Shown: positions 13,481 to 22,257, counted from the stretch's first letter. The stretch is 27,521 nt of DNA from DATMQA01 sp035566895 (GCA_035566895.1 DATMQA010000005.1:1-27521), one strand, 5' to 3'. Made by a program: numbers and translations. The notes: generated from the letters alone by a model not told the origin.

Positions 13481-13743
13481 GTTTCCTCTCCGCGATGACG
13501 TCGTCCTGCTCGCCGCATCTCGTCCAGAAATCGCATGAAGTCCACGAACTTCTCAGCTCTTTGCGCAGGAGTGAGCTTGAGGTTCTCTATCAGCAAGGTT
13601 CGATCAACGTCTCGTTTAAACGCCTCAATGAGCGGATCGGAGGCGTCAGCGGGAGCCAACTCCGACAGTCCACAGCGGGGTGGTTCCGGCAACTCTCGAG
13701 TGGGTGCCGAAGGGAACGGTGCTGCGCGTTTATGCAGTTCCAT
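13477..13743 (-). CDS. Small partner protein of the nucleotidyltransferase
   Basis: 88 aa from the ATG at 13743; an upstream in-frame start at 13779 gives 100 aa. The conserved-looking part is DPLIEAFKRDVDRTLLIENL..TPAQRAEKFVDFMRFLDEMRRA, a helical protein whose 'RTLLieNLkLTpaqR' phrase I associate with genes placed directly before nucleotidyltransferases of this type. Its last codons overlap the downstream ATG (13477-13480). The gene order suggests an antitoxin or adaptor, but it has no recognisable HTH domain, unlike AbiEi. The N-terminal 40 residues are proline-rich and may not be translated. Confidence 0.65.
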   Translation of the reverse strand: MELHKRAAPFPSAPTRELPEPPRCGLSELAPADASDPLIEAFKRDVDRTLLIENLKLTPAQRAEKFVDFMRFLDEMRRAGRRHRGEET

Positions 13744-13786
13744 CGCGCATGAATCTAGCCCCATTGGGCCCGGACGCACGCCAAAA

Positions 13787-14686
13787 CTAGAGCTCTTTTC
13801 CCGTCAACCGCTGGTACGCTTCCAGGTACTTGGCCTGGGTCTTGGCGACGACCTCCGGCGGCAGCTCGGGGGCAGGCGGGGTTTTGTTCCAATCGAGTGT
13901 CTCGAGGTAATCGCGCACGAACTGCTTGTCAAAACTCGGCTGGCCCTTGCCCGGCTGATATTGGTCGGCGGGCCAGAACCGGGAGGAATCCGGGGTCAGC
14001 ACTTCGTCGATGAGGATGAGTTTGCCGTCGAGCAAGCCAAACTCGAACTTGGTGTCGGCAATGATAATCCCGCGCTTGCGGGCGTAGTCGCGGGCGAAGT
14101 TATAAATCTTCAGGCTGGCGGCCCGGGCGCGCTCGGCGATTTCGGCGCCGGCGATGCGGGCAGCCTCTTCGAAGGAAATGTTTTCGTCGTGACCGGTCTC
14201 GGCCTTGGTGGCTGGAGTGAAAATCGGCTCGGGCAATTCCGAGGATTCCTTCAAACCGGCCGGCAGTTTGACGCCGCACACAGTTTGCCGCTCGCGATAT
14301 TCCTTCCAGCCGGAGCCGGCGAGGTAACCGCGCACGACGCACTCGATGGCGAGCGGTTGGGCCTTCTTGACAATCATGCTGCGGCGGGCCAACTGGGCGG
14401 CGAAGGGCTGCAGGTTGCCGGGCAAGGCATCCGGGGCGTGGGAAATCAGGTGATTGGGCTGAAACGCTTCGGTCTGCGCGAACCAGAAATAGGAGATCTG
14501 GGTCAGCACCTCGCCTTTGCGCGGAATGCCATTGGGCATGATGCAGTCGAAGGCGGAAATGCGGTCCGTCGCGACAAAAAGCAAACGGTCGCCCAGCTCA
14601 AAAATCTCACGCACCTTCCCGCTCTTGAGCTTTTTGAAGCCGGGCAGGTTTAATTCCAACACGGTTGAATTCATTTGGGTCGGCAT
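13787..14686 (-). CDS. purC: Phosphoribosylaminoimidazole-succinocarboxamide synthase
   Basis: 299 aa, the longer (about 300 aa) PurC class. It joins aspartate to CAIR with ATP to form SAICAR in purine synthesis. Motifs: LKSGKVREIFELGDRLLFVA (residues 20-39, nucleotide-binding start), TDRISAFDCIMPNGIPRKGE, AIECVVRGYLAGSGWKEY, ADTKFEFGLLDGKLILIDEV with LTPDSSRFWP, and SFDKQFVRDYLE. Start MPTQMNSTVLEL; MNSTVL four codons on is an alternative. It stands alone on the minus strand, followed 43 bases on by the small gene of the nucleotidyltransferase unit; no other pur genes are in the window. Confidence 0.95.
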   Translation of the reverse strand: MPTQMNSTVLELNLPGFKKLKSGKVREIFELGDRLLFVATDRISAFDCIMPNGIPRKGEVLTQISYFWFAQTEAFQPNHLISHAPDALPGNLQPFAAQLARRSMIVKKAQPLAIECVVRGYLAGSGWKEYRERQTVCGVKLPAGLKESSELPEPIFTPATKAETGHDENISFEEAARIAGAEIAERARAASLKIYNFARDYARKRGIIIADTKFEFGLLDGKLILIDEVLTPDSSRFWPADQYQPGKGQPSFDKQFVRDYLETLDWNKTPPAPELPPEVVAKTQAKYLEAYQRLTGKEL

Positions 14687-14778
14687 GCGGTCAATATGCC
14701 GTGCGGGATGGAAGGTTCAAGCCAAAGTGATTGGCCATTACCATTGATCCTGGCCGCGGCTTGGCACACCATCCGCCC

Positions 14779-15939
14779 ATGCAAAGCAAAGCGTTCACTT
14801 CCTGTTTGGGCCTGGTGTGCCTGATGCTGGCGGAATCCGGTACGATTCGCGGTGCGGCACCGGCTGACGCTGGGAGATTGATGATCGAGAAGGTGCCGTT
14901 CGGAACAACGAAAGAGGGGGAGACGGTCGATTTGTACACGCTCAGGAACGCCAAAGGCATGACGGTGAAGGTGATGACTTACGGCGCAATTCTTTATTCG
15001 GTCGAGGTTCCGGACAAAAACGGGCGGTTTACCAATGTGACCGCCAACCGGGAAACGTTGGCAGATTACGAGAAGAAGAGCGCGTGCTTCGGGTCATTGC
15101 TGGGCCGCTACGCCAACCGCATCGCACAGGGCGAGTTCAGCCTGGATGGACAACGCATCACATTGCCCCGCAACGGCGGACGGCATCATATCCATGGTGG
15201 GGTTAAAGGTTTTGATAAGCGGGTCTGGCAGGCGGTGCCGCTCAAACGAACCGATTCCGTCGCGCTGAAGCTGAGTTACACCAGCAAAGACGGTGAGGAA
15301 GGCTATCCCGGGACGGTGAACTGCACGGTGGTTTACGAGCTGAATAACGAGAAAGAATGGAAGATAGATTACACCGCGCAAACCGACAAGCCGACGCCGA
15401 TTAACCTGTCAAACCATGCCTACTGGAACCTGGCGGGGGCGCAGTCCGGCACGGTGCTGGACCAGGTGCTGACGGTGAAGGCGGACAAGTATTTGCTGGT
15501 GGACGATGGTTTAATCCCCACTGGCGAGACCGCGCCGGTGGAAGGGACGCCGCTGGATTTTCGGCAGCCGCACGCCATCGGCGAGCGCATCGGCCAAATC
15601 ACGGAGAAATGGTTTAACGGAGGTTACGACCACTGCCTGGTAGTCAATCACCAGAAACCCGGGGACTTGGTTTTGTGTGCAAGGCTTAAGGAGCCGAAGT
15701 CCGGCCGGACGATGGAGGTTTTGACGACTGAGCCCGGGGTGCAACTGTACAGCGCGAACATGGCGAGCGGCTCGATTGAAGGGCCTGGAGGTTACCCGTA
15801 TCCGAAGCACCTGGGCATGTGTCTGGAAACTCAGCATTTTCCGGATTCACCGAACAAGCCGCAGTTCCCTTCGACCATTGTCAGGCCGGGAGAGACTTAT
15901 CATTCAACGACGGTGCTGAGGTTTGGGGTGGCGAATTAG
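14779..15939 (+). CDS. galM: Aldose 1-epimerase (mutarotase), exported
   Basis: 386 aa from MQSKAFTSCLGLVCLMLAES. This ATG is preferred over one 48 bases upstream (14731) because it opens a signal peptide, with cleavage near IRGAAP. GalM motifs are complete: YANRIAQGEFSLDG, GRHHIHGGVKGFDKRVWQ (first catalytic His), INLSNHAYWNLAG (second His), GYDHCLVV, and CLETQHFPDSPN with the catalytic-base Glu. It interconverts alpha and beta anomers of hexoses such as galactose or glucose; a periplasmic form would prepare sugars released by secreted hydrolases for uptake. It is convergent with the GH20 gene. Confidence 0.93.
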   Translation: MQSKAFTSCLGLVCLMLAESGTIRGAAPADAGRLMIEKVPFGTTKEGETVDLYTLRNAKGMTVKVMTYGAILYSVEVPDKNGRFTNVTANRETLADYEKKSACFGSLLGRYANRIAQGEFSLDGQRITLPRNGGRHHIHGGVKGFDKRVWQAVPLKRTDSVALKLSYTSKDGEEGYPGTVNCTVVYELNNEKEWKIDYTAQTDKPTPINLSNHAYWNLAGAQSGTVLDQVLTVKADKYLLVDDGLIPTGETAPVEGTPLDFRQPHAIGERIGQITEKWFNGGYDHCLVVNHQKPGDLVLCARLKEPKSGRTMEVLTTEPGVQLYSANMASGSIEGPGGYPYPKHLGMCLETQHFPDSPNKPQFPSTIVRPGETYHSTTVLRFGVAN

Positions 15940-16054
15940 TCGCTAAAAGTTGATGGCGACAAAAGAACCCGGCGCGGCAGGGCCGGAACCAACGAGTTAA
16001 CTGAGTTAAGTGGGTTAAAAGAGTTAAACCACTTTTGTGAGCGTTTGTGAAGGT
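15940..16054. repeat. Intergenic GAGTTAA..GGGTTAAAAGAGTTAA repeat
   Basis: 15993-16027 is an irregular run of GAGTTAA-type units. The same phrase recurs at 18128-18160 upstream of the GH20 gene, so this gene is bracketed by related repeats in the same orientation. Confidence 0.5.
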
Positions 16055-17833
16055 TCAGTGTTTCTGGCGGATGAAATCGATGGTGGGGAAGGGCTCATTT
16101 TTGCCGCGTGTGCGGAGCAGTTCATTGACGCGGTGCCAGGTGGCGAGCCAGAAATCGGTCTCCACGTCCCATCGCGCCAGAGCTGTGCCCAAGCGATAGG
16201 GCGTGTTTTCCTCGAGCCAAGCTTGTTTGTAATGTTCGCGAAGGCCGCTGGAGGCGTCCACGAGGTCCGCGAGCATTCCGTGGTCCTGGGCGTTCATTTG
16301 GATGCCGATGTAAAGGGTTACCAGTTGGGTGTCGGGGTTTTCTTTCAACTGCCGGAAATAGCCGGCCCATTCCACCACATAGAGACTTTTCATGCCGAGG
16401 TAATCAAAGAGTCGCGCGGCCATGTAGAGGCTGTTGAGAGTGGGGTCGCCCGGTGCCAGGCGCATCGCGCGGGCGATGTGTTCTTGCGCGGTCTCGGCCA
16501 GGAGGCGGGCCTGGCGGCATTGGTCCTGTTTCTTTTCCAGGCGGGCCAGATGATTTGGCTCAAGCGGGTCACGCCAGAACCCGTGCTGGGTGGTGTTCTG
16601 GAGGATGTCCTGGAACATTCCCTCGACGGTTGAGAGTTGTTCGAGGGCGGTGGCGACTTCGGCGGCGACCGCCGGAGCATACATCTGCGCAGTGTAATCG
16701 GCAAAGAACGTGTTGGTGTCCACCGGCGTTGCTTGCCATCCGGCAGCGGCCCCGAAGACCAACCCCGCCAACGATTGCCGATAAAGCGTCTGGGCCGAAT
16801 CGGTCCAGCCGGTGTTCAATATCCCCAGCGTCTTGAATTTTTTGCCGCTGGCGGTCAGGCCGTTGATGTCGGTGAAAGAGCGGTGGTAATCGGGAAAGAT
16901 TTCGTTCCAGTTCCAGATGGCAGGGGTTACCATCGTTGGCACGTTGGCCCTGGCCAGCGGCTCGACCCAGGCGTCATAATTGGTATGAGCTTCATAGACC
17001 CAGGGCGCGGCGATGGCGCCGCCGGGCAGGTCATTGAGCAATTCGGGGTGGTTGGAAAGTGTGTTGGCGCCTTCGTTGATGTCGGCCCAATAGAGGAGGT
17101 GTTTGCCGCGATGCTGGGCTTGGGTGGCGACGTGGCGGAGCACTTCGATGAAAGTCTTGAAGGGGTCCTTGCCGGGAGTCATTCCGAGCTTGCCCAGCGA
17201 CCAGGGTTCATCGAAGCCGACATGAACCCACGGGCTGGGGAAGAGTTTCGCTGTTTGCTCAAGCAAATCATCAATGACCGCCAGGGCGCGCGGGTTGCGG
17301 GGGTCGAACTCGTCCCCGTAACGGGGCAAGCCGACGTCAGCGAACTTCTCGACGCGGAAGAGGTCGTGCAGGTGGCCGTAAAGTTCCATGCAGGGGACCA
17401 TGTCGATGTGCCGTTTCCGCGCGTAATCGATGAGGTGGCGGACTTCGTCCCTGGTGTAACGGGCCTCCCCCGGATTCACCAACTCGTAACCGTCGAACTC
17501 GATGCTGAGTTCCGAATAGAAGTAATATTGGTTGGCCTTGAAACGGGCGAGCAAATCAAGCTGGCGCTCGATTTCGGTGACACGAAGTAATTGGCCGTGG
17601 CTGAAATCCATCATAAAACCGCGGTAGGCCAGCGCGGGCCAGTCATGGATTTCGGCGGCAGGAAAAACGGCATCGCGCCCGCTGCCTTCGACCATTTGCA
17701 GCAGGGTTTGGACGCCGTAGAACAGCCCGGCCGACGAGGGCGCCCGAATCTCAGCGCCTTTGGAGGTTACCCGGATAGAATAGGATTCGCGCGAGTCCGG
17801 GCCGGCGGTTTCGTTGTTTGTGGGAAAGGGGGG
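16055..17833 (-). pseudogene. GH20 beta-N-acetylhexosaminidase, main part (frameshifted gene)
   Basis: The frame from about 17833 to 16055 encodes the end of the N-terminal GH20b domain (NETAGPDSRESYSIRVTSKG, SSAGLFYGVQTLLQMVEG) and the TIM-barrel catalytic domain, beginning DWPALAYRGFMMDFSHGQ. Catalytic Asp-Glu pair: WVHVGFDEPW. The C-terminal 200 residues are a helical domain of unknown role. The enzyme would release terminal GlcNAc/GalNAc from glycans or chitin-type oligomers in the periplasm. The frame lacks its own start upstream of ATG 17695; the proper N-terminus lies in the next frame. Dropping one base from the six-G run 17828-17833 joins both frames into a protein of about 680 aa, so this is one gene broken by one base or by a sequencing error. 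Confidence 0.85.
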
Positions 17834-18104
17834 AGGCGTTTCCAGTGCGGGTCAAAAGGATGGCGTGATGGCCGCCGCGGTGGATGGAGAGCGGCGCTTG
17901 AGCAATGGCGGACAAGCGGGACGCTAAATGCTCGGCGGCGAAGCGATCCTCGGCGTTGGGCGCAGAGGTGAAGCGGATGGAGAGGCCAGTAAGGGGAAGA
18001 GAGCCAGTGAGGTAATGGATTTCCCGCGGGCGAGGGAGGAGGGGGTTGTGAGCAGCGAAGGCCGAGAGCCCTGAAAGGCAGCCACAAAAGATCACAAAGA
18101 ACAC
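17834..18104 (-). pseudogene. GH20 hexosaminidase, N-terminal part (signal peptide and GH20b start)
   Basis: The chosen start is GTG 18104, giving MFFVIFCGCLSGLSAFAA and then HNPLLPRPREIHYLTG: a short signal peptide followed by the expected 'lLPrPreihyl.G' opening of GH20 enzymes and FAAEHLASRLSAI. The open frame extends upstream to 18281, but that part runs through a 35-bp direct repeat and is not protein-like. The frame continues past the six-G run at 17828-17833 only into shadow sequence and stops at 17751. Confidence 0.75.
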
Positions 18105-18266
18105 AAAGCGGCAGAGCCGTAACCAAAGAGTTAAATGGGTTAAAAGAGTTAACCGAGTTAAATGAAGGACACGACTTTTGCGAACGCACAAGAAATTTGC
18201 GCAAGCTGCGCAAGCTTTGATGGACAGTAGTACAAAGCGGTAGAGCCGTAACCGAAGAGTTAAATG
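18103..18266. repeat. Pair of 35-bp direct repeats
   Basis: 18103-18137 and 18232-18266 match at 33 of 35 positions, starting ACAAAGCGG and ending AAGAGTTAAATG. They lie 94 bases apart upstream of the GH20 gene; the first copy overlaps the proposed GTG start. Confidence 0.7.
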
Positions 18267-18277
18267 CGAGGACGGGC

Positions 18278-19390
18278 TCATAGTGTTCGACGGAACAAGA
18301 GCGTTGCGACGGCCATGGCGATGGCAGTGAAGCCTAGCAGGAAGCCGAGGTCGGGAACAACCGCCATCAAGCCGGTGTTTTTGAGCGCCAGTTCTTTGAA
18401 GCCGTGCACCGCGTAAGTGAACGGGTCCACAGCGGCGATGACTTTCATCCAGACGGGAAAGGCCTGGATCGGATAGACGGCGCCGCTGGGGAAAAAGAGC
18501 ACAGTATTGAGGACCCCAAAAGTGGCGCGCGGCACGAGCGGATCGGTCACGCGCACCATGAGCAGAAACATCATACTGATGAGGGCCAGGGCGGTGGCCA
18601 CGACTACTAGGAACATGCGCGCCAGCCGCAACGGGTCCAAGGGAGCGGGAATGCCGGCGATGAGCGAGCCGAAGATGACCAGCACGATGCCGGAGATAAT
18701 GGCCTTGGCCGTGCCCGCCAGGTTGAAACCGAGGATCAGCTCGAATTTGGTGATGGGCGTAACCAAGTAACCTTCGTGCAGTCCGCGCGCCTTGTCATCG
18801 ATAAAGATGATCCCGCCGCCAATCATGGCGGAGACGAAGATCGCCAGCACAATCGTGCCGGGAAGCAGGTATTGAATGTAGGGCACGTATGGGTAGATCT
18901 CGACCACGGAAAGCGCCGCTTCGACACTGAGGCGCGGCGGCGGTTCCTTTTGGTTGTAGGAGGCGAAAAGTTGATTGAGGGTCCCTTCCAAGGCCGAGGC
19001 GACGAACTGGTCGGTGTTGTCTTCGGACAGCGCCACGCGCGGGTTTTCGCCGGCCAGAACCTTGCGGGAGAACTGCGGCGGGATGCTCACGACGCCGTTG
19101 ATCTTGCCGGAGCGCAAATCGCGCAAGGCAGCGGCCTCGTCGCTGTAAGCGGTGGTCTCGAAAGTGCGGGCATTGGCGGCGACGGCCTGGAACATTTCTT
19201 TGAGTTTAATCGCCGGCAAGCCATGGTCCTGGTCCACGACGCCGATGTGGAGGTGTTTGACTTTGCCGCCGAAGGCGTAGCCCAGCACGACCAGTTGCAC
19301 CAGGGGCATGATCATGGAAACGATAATGAGGGTCGGGCTCCGGCGGAACCGGCGCAGGTCGCGTTCAATGAGGGCCAGGATGCGATTCAT
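18278..19390 (-). CDS. ABC-2 type transporter permease
   Basis: 370 aa. One N-terminal membrane segment (about 20-40: TLIIVSMIMPLVQLVVLGYA), a large periplasmic domain (about 45-170: IGVVDQDHGLPAIKLKEMF, INGVVSIPPQFSRKVLAGE), then five membrane segments with the ABC-2 conserved turn DDKARGLHEGYLVTPITKFE after segment two. This layout matches YbhS/YbhR-type drug export permeases. It starts 6 bases after the ATPase stop and is the last gene of the operon; YbhSR systems have two permeases, here only one, so it probably works as a homodimer. Confidence 0.9.
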   Translation of the reverse strand: MNRILALIERDLRRFRRSPTLIIVSMIMPLVQLVVLGYAFGGKVKHLHIGVVDQDHGLPAIKLKEMFQAVAANARTFETTAYSDEAAALRDLRSGKINGVVSIPPQFSRKVLAGENPRVALSEDNTDQFVASALEGTLNQLFASYNQKEPPPRLSVEAALSVVEIYPYVPYIQYLLPGTIVLAIFVSAMIGGGIIFIDDKARGLHEGYLVTPITKFELILGFNLAGTAKAIISGIVLVIFGSLIAGIPAPLDPLRLARMFLVVVATALALISMMFLLMVRVTDPLVPRATFGVLNTVLFFPSGAVYPIQAFPVWMKVIAAVDPFTYAVHGFKELALKNTGLMAVVPDLGFLLGFTAIAMAVATLLFRRTL

Positions 19391-19396
19391 ACGAAC

Positions 19397-20386
19397 TTAC
19401 TTGGGCTCATACATAAACGCGGAGGAATAGACGGTGTCAGTTTTGAGGGTGTCGCGCAGTTGATGACCGGTGTAATGGACAAAGACGTCATCCAGCGTAG
19501 TGCTTTGCACGGACAGGGAGGTGATGTTGGCACCGGCGTTGCGCGCGGTTTCCATCAGGGCGATCGTGGTGCGCGGGCCGTTGTGGGAAGAAATGCGGAA
19601 GACGTGGTCCTGCGATTTTACGTCGGCCACCTCCGGCAAATTCCGCAGGGTATTCTCCCAATCAGACGGCACGTCGGAAAAGCTGACTTCCAGGATATTT
19701 TTGCCGGGAATGGAAGCCTTGAGTTTGAGGGGTGAATCGAGCGCAACGAGTTTGCCGTGGTCGATGATTGCGATGCGGTCGCACAGTTTGTCCGCCTCAT
19801 CCATGTAATGCGTCGTGACGAGGATGGTCAGATCGCGCTGGCTTTTCAGCTTCGCCAACATGTCCCAGACGGCGACGCGGGAGACGGGGTCCAGCCCGGT
19901 GGTGGGTTCATCGAGGAAGAACATCTTTGGCTCATGCACCAGTCCGCGGGCAATCTCCAACCGCCGCCTCATACCCCCGGAGAACATTTTCACGGGTTTG
20001 TCAGCCCACGGTTCGAGATCAACGGCTTTGAGCAATTCCCGGACCGAGTCGCGGCGCTTCTCGCGCGGCAGGCCATAGAACTTGGCGAAGATGGACATGT
20101 TTTCCTCGGCGCTTAGATCGAGATCGGACGTCATCGCCTGGGGAATGACGCCGATGCTACGCCGGACTCCGTCGGGATCTTTGATGATGTCGAATCCGTC
20201 AACGCGAGCGGTCCCGGCCGTGGGCGGGACCAGGGTGGTCAACATACGGATGAGAGTGGATTTGCCGGCGCCATTTGGCCCCAGCAATCCGAAGACCTCG
20301 CCGTGATTGACGGTGAAGGTCAGGCCATCGACAGCGACAAAATCGCCGAAGCGCTTGGTTAGATTCTCGACTTCGATGTCGGCCAC
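19397..20386 (-). CDS. ABC transporter ATP-binding protein
   Basis: 329 aa. Walker A GPNGAGKST (36-44), Q-loop IPQ (Q83), signature FSGGMRRRLEIARG (135-148), Walker B MFFLDE (155-160), D-loop GLD, and switch histidine H193 in TTHYMDEADKL. All catalytic elements are present. The C-terminal 90 residues (LEVSFSDVPSDW..., TLDDVFVHYTGHQLRD) match the DrrA-type extension that couples to ABC-2 permeases. It powers export through the adjacent permease. It follows the adaptor gene after a 52-base gap holding a small GGAGGTTG / GAAAGTTG repeat (20397-20425). Confidence 0.93.
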   Translation of the reverse strand: MADIEVENLTKRFGDFVAVDGLTFTVNHGEVFGLLGPNGAGKSTLIRMLTTLVPPTAGTARVDGFDIIKDPDGVRRSIGVIPQAMTSDLDLSAEENMSIFAKFYGLPREKRRDSVRELLKAVDLEPWADKPVKMFSGGMRRRLEIARGLVHEPKMFFLDEPTTGLDPVSRVAVWDMLAKLKSQRDLTILVTTHYMDEADKLCDRIAIIDHGKLVALDSPLKLKASIPGKNILEVSFSDVPSDWENTLRNLPEVADVKSQDHVFRISSHNGPRTTIALMETARNAGANITSLSVQSTTLDDVFVHYTGHQLRDTLKTDTVYSSAFMYEPK

Positions 20387-20438
20387 GGTGAAGCGTTGGA
20401 GGTTGGAGGTTGAAAGTTGAAAGTTCGGTACCGAATAG

Positions 20439-21488
20439 TCATGGCTTTTTCAGATCCAGCATTACATAGGCGGTCATCCCGACGGCCAGGCTGCGGTCGG
20501 CGTTGTCACAGCGCAGGCGGATTTCGAAGGTTTTGATATCCCGCTTGGTGCGGCTGACGTCGCGCTGCGTAGCGTAGTCGGCATCTCGGCTACGGTAAAA
20601 AACAGTGCCCTGGCGCTCAGTGCCGGAGGGGAACCGCACATCGAGCTGCTTGCCAATCGGAATGCGGTCGATATAGGTTTCTTCGACATCAGCCCGGACC
20701 CAGAGATTGTCCTGGTTGATAAGGGTGACGATGGCCTGGCCGGGACTGACCACCTCCCCTTGCCGCGCCGCCCGCAGGTCCACGATGCCGTCGAGCGGCG
20801 CTCGGATTTCGGTGTAATTCAAGCGCACCTGGGCCTTTTCCTTCTGCGCCCCGGCGGCGGCCAACTGGTGAAGACTGGCTTGGACCGCGGCGCGGCGGGC
20901 GGCGACTTGCTCTGCATTCGCCTGCGCCAGCGCCACGGCCGCCTGGGCTGCCTGCACTTGTTTGCGGAGCGATTCCACGCGCGCTTCGGCGCCCTCCTTG
21001 GAGGTGCGGGTCTGGTCGTAAGTCTGAATCGAGTCCACGCCCTGCTTGTAAAGACCTGCTTCGCGGTCGAAATTCAGGCGAGCGATCTCGAGGTCGGCCT
21101 GAGCCTGGGTGACCTGGGCCTGCGTGGCGGCGAGATTGGCTTCGGCCTGCCGGATTTGGTTGGTGGTCTGGGTTTCCTGGTACTTCAAATCGGCTTCGGC
21201 CTGGCTCACCTGGGAGGCCGACTGCTGTTCGGTGCTGGCGTAAAAGGCCATGTCCGCCTGCCACTCCTGCGGCTGAATCACAGCCAGGAGCTGCCCGTTC
21301 GTGACCGGGTCCCCCTGCTGGACCAGCAGGCGCTGGATGCGCCCCTGGATGTCCGAGCCGACGATGACTTCATCGGTGGTGACGATGCCGGTCAAAACGA
21401 GCCGGTGCGGGCGCCGGGTGGCGGCGTAGTAAACACCCGCAGCCACCACCGCCACGACCAGAATTAATATCGGGATTCTGCGCTTCAT
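20439..21488 (-). CDS. HlyD-family membrane fusion (periplasmic adaptor) protein
   Basis: 349 aa. N-terminal membrane anchor RIPILILVVAVVAAGVYYAA (3-22), lipoyl-like half motif with VGSDIQGRIQRLLVQQGDPV, a long coiled coil (about 80-220) rich in Ala/Gln/Glu (LAATQAQVTQAQADLEIARL), the second lipoyl half (YTEIRAPLDGIVDLRAARQG), and a C-terminal beta barrel ending AVGMTAYVMLDLKKP. YbhG/EmrA-like; it should bridge the inner-membrane ABC permease to an outer-membrane channel encoded elsewhere. The start overlaps the TetR stop by 4 bases (21485-21488). Confidence 0.92.
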   Translation of the reverse strand: MKRRIPILILVVAVVAAGVYYAATRRPHRLVLTGIVTTDEVIVGSDIQGRIQRLLVQQGDPVTNGQLLAVIQPQEWQADMAFYASTEQQSASQVSQAEADLKYQETQTTNQIRQAEANLAATQAQVTQAQADLEIARLNFDREAGLYKQGVDSIQTYDQTRTSKEGAEARVESLRKQVQAAQAAVALAQANAEQVAARRAAVQASLHQLAAAGAQKEKAQVRLNYTEIRAPLDGIVDLRAARQGEVVSPGQAIVTLINQDNLWVRADVEETYIDRIPIGKQLDVRFPSGTERQGTVFYRSRDADYATQRDVSRTKRDIKTFEIRLRCDNADRSLAVGMTAYVMLDLKKP

Positions 21489-22147
21489 GTTTTGGTTGAT
21501 CCAGGCTCAGTGAAGAGGCTACAGCGGATGAAATCGAGCACTTCCTGTTTGCGACGCTTGAGGTTGGCTTTGGTATAGGCGTCGGAATGGCCGAGCAATT
21601 GCAGCACCGGCGCGGCGGAGAAATAGAACACGATGAGGGCGATGATGGAGATGGCGGTGTGAAAGCGGTCGGCGCGGCGGAACTCGCCAGCCTCCATGCC
21701 GCGCTCCAGCAACCGGCCAAAGGCCTCGCTGCGGGCCGTGAAATACTTGCGGACCAATCGCTCCGGGACCTTGCCGCCGGCGCTCATTAACTGCTGAAAA
21801 AGGGACGCATACCGGTGGCGGGCGCTGATGAAGTCAAAGTGCAGGCCCACATAACGCAGCAGGACTTGGCGCGCCGAACCGGGCGAGGTCAGGACCTCGA
21901 GGGCCTGCCGGTTGAACTCGCGGAAATGATCTTCGACGACGGCCTCATACAGACCCTCCTTGCTCTTGAAGTAGTAATAAATGAGTGCCTTGTTCACCCT
22001 GGCCTCGGCGGCGATCGCATCGGTGCGCGCGCCGGCGAGGCCAGAGCGGGCGAAGATACGCTCGGCGGCGGCCAGGATGGCGGCGCGGGTCTGGGCGCTG
22101 CGGGCCTGGGTGTGAGCGGAGCGAGGGACATGACCGGCTGGTGCCAT
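21485..22147 (-). CDS. TetR/AcrR-family regulator, CecR-like
   Basis: 220 aa. HTH at about 18-65: QTRAAILAAAERIFARSGLA, then TDAIAAEARVNKALIYYYFK with SKEGLYEAVV, the canonical TetR helix-turn-helix. The C-terminal part (YVGLHFDFISARHRYASLFQ, ALIVFYFSAAPVLQLLGHSD) is an all-helical ligand/dimer domain like those linked to YbhGFSR-type exporters. As first gene of the operon it is the likely autorepressor. The ATG is preceded by no Shine-Dalgarno and only a short leader, and a palindrome lies across the predicted transcription start. Confidence 0.9.
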   Translation of the reverse strand: MAPAGHVPRSAHTQARSAQTRAAILAAAERIFARSGLAGARTDAIAAEARVNKALIYYYFKSKEGLYEAVVEDHFREFNRQALEVLTSPGSARQVLLRYVGLHFDFISARHRYASLFQQLMSAGGKVPERLVRKYFTARSEAFGRLLERGMEAGEFRRADRFHTAISIIALIVFYFSAAPVLQLLGHSDAYTKANLKRRKQEVLDFIRCSLFTEPGSTKT

Positions 22148-22155
22148 AAGTTAAC

Positions 22156-22169
22156 TAACCAGATGGTTA
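22156..22169. promoter_or_regulatory. Candidate TetR operator
   Basis: TAACCAgaTGGTTA has perfect 6-bp arms, within the larger near-symmetric GTTAACTAACCAGATGGTTA. It covers the expected transcription start of the efflux operon and ends 9 bases before the ATG, the classical place for autorepression. Confidence 0.65.
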
Positions 22170-22170
22170 A

Positions 22171-22199
22171 TTTTTAATGCCGAACAATGGCGGTGTCAA
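22171..22199 (-). promoter_or_regulatory. Promoter of the efflux operon
   Basis: On the minus strand TTGACA (complement of 22194-22199), 17-bp spacer, TAAAAA (complement of 22171-22176). The -35 box is perfect and the spacing optimal; the -10 box is weak. The operator palindrome begins two bases after the -10 box. Confidence 0.6.
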
Positions 22200-22228
22200 A
22201 TCCCTTGCTTACCTCTCCACCGCGCCCC

Positions 22229-22257
22229 TTGACGCGGGGCGGACGAAAAACTAGCTT
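22229..22257 (+). promoter_or_regulatory. Promoter of tRNA-His
   Basis: TTGACG (22229-22234), 17-bp spacer, TAGCTT (22252-22257), 13 bases before the mature tRNA 5' end. It is divergent from the efflux promoter about 30 bases away. Confidence 0.6.

Noticed and set aside
13535..14653. 372-aa plus-strand open frame opposite purC
   Set aside because: Antisense shadow: glycine/leucine-rich without motif; purC on the other strand is unambiguous.
16637..17590. 317-aa plus-strand open frame opposite GH20, and similar ones at 18776-19735, 20760-21467 and 26228-26887
   Set aside because: All are shadows of strongly supported minus-strand genes, caused by high third-position GC.
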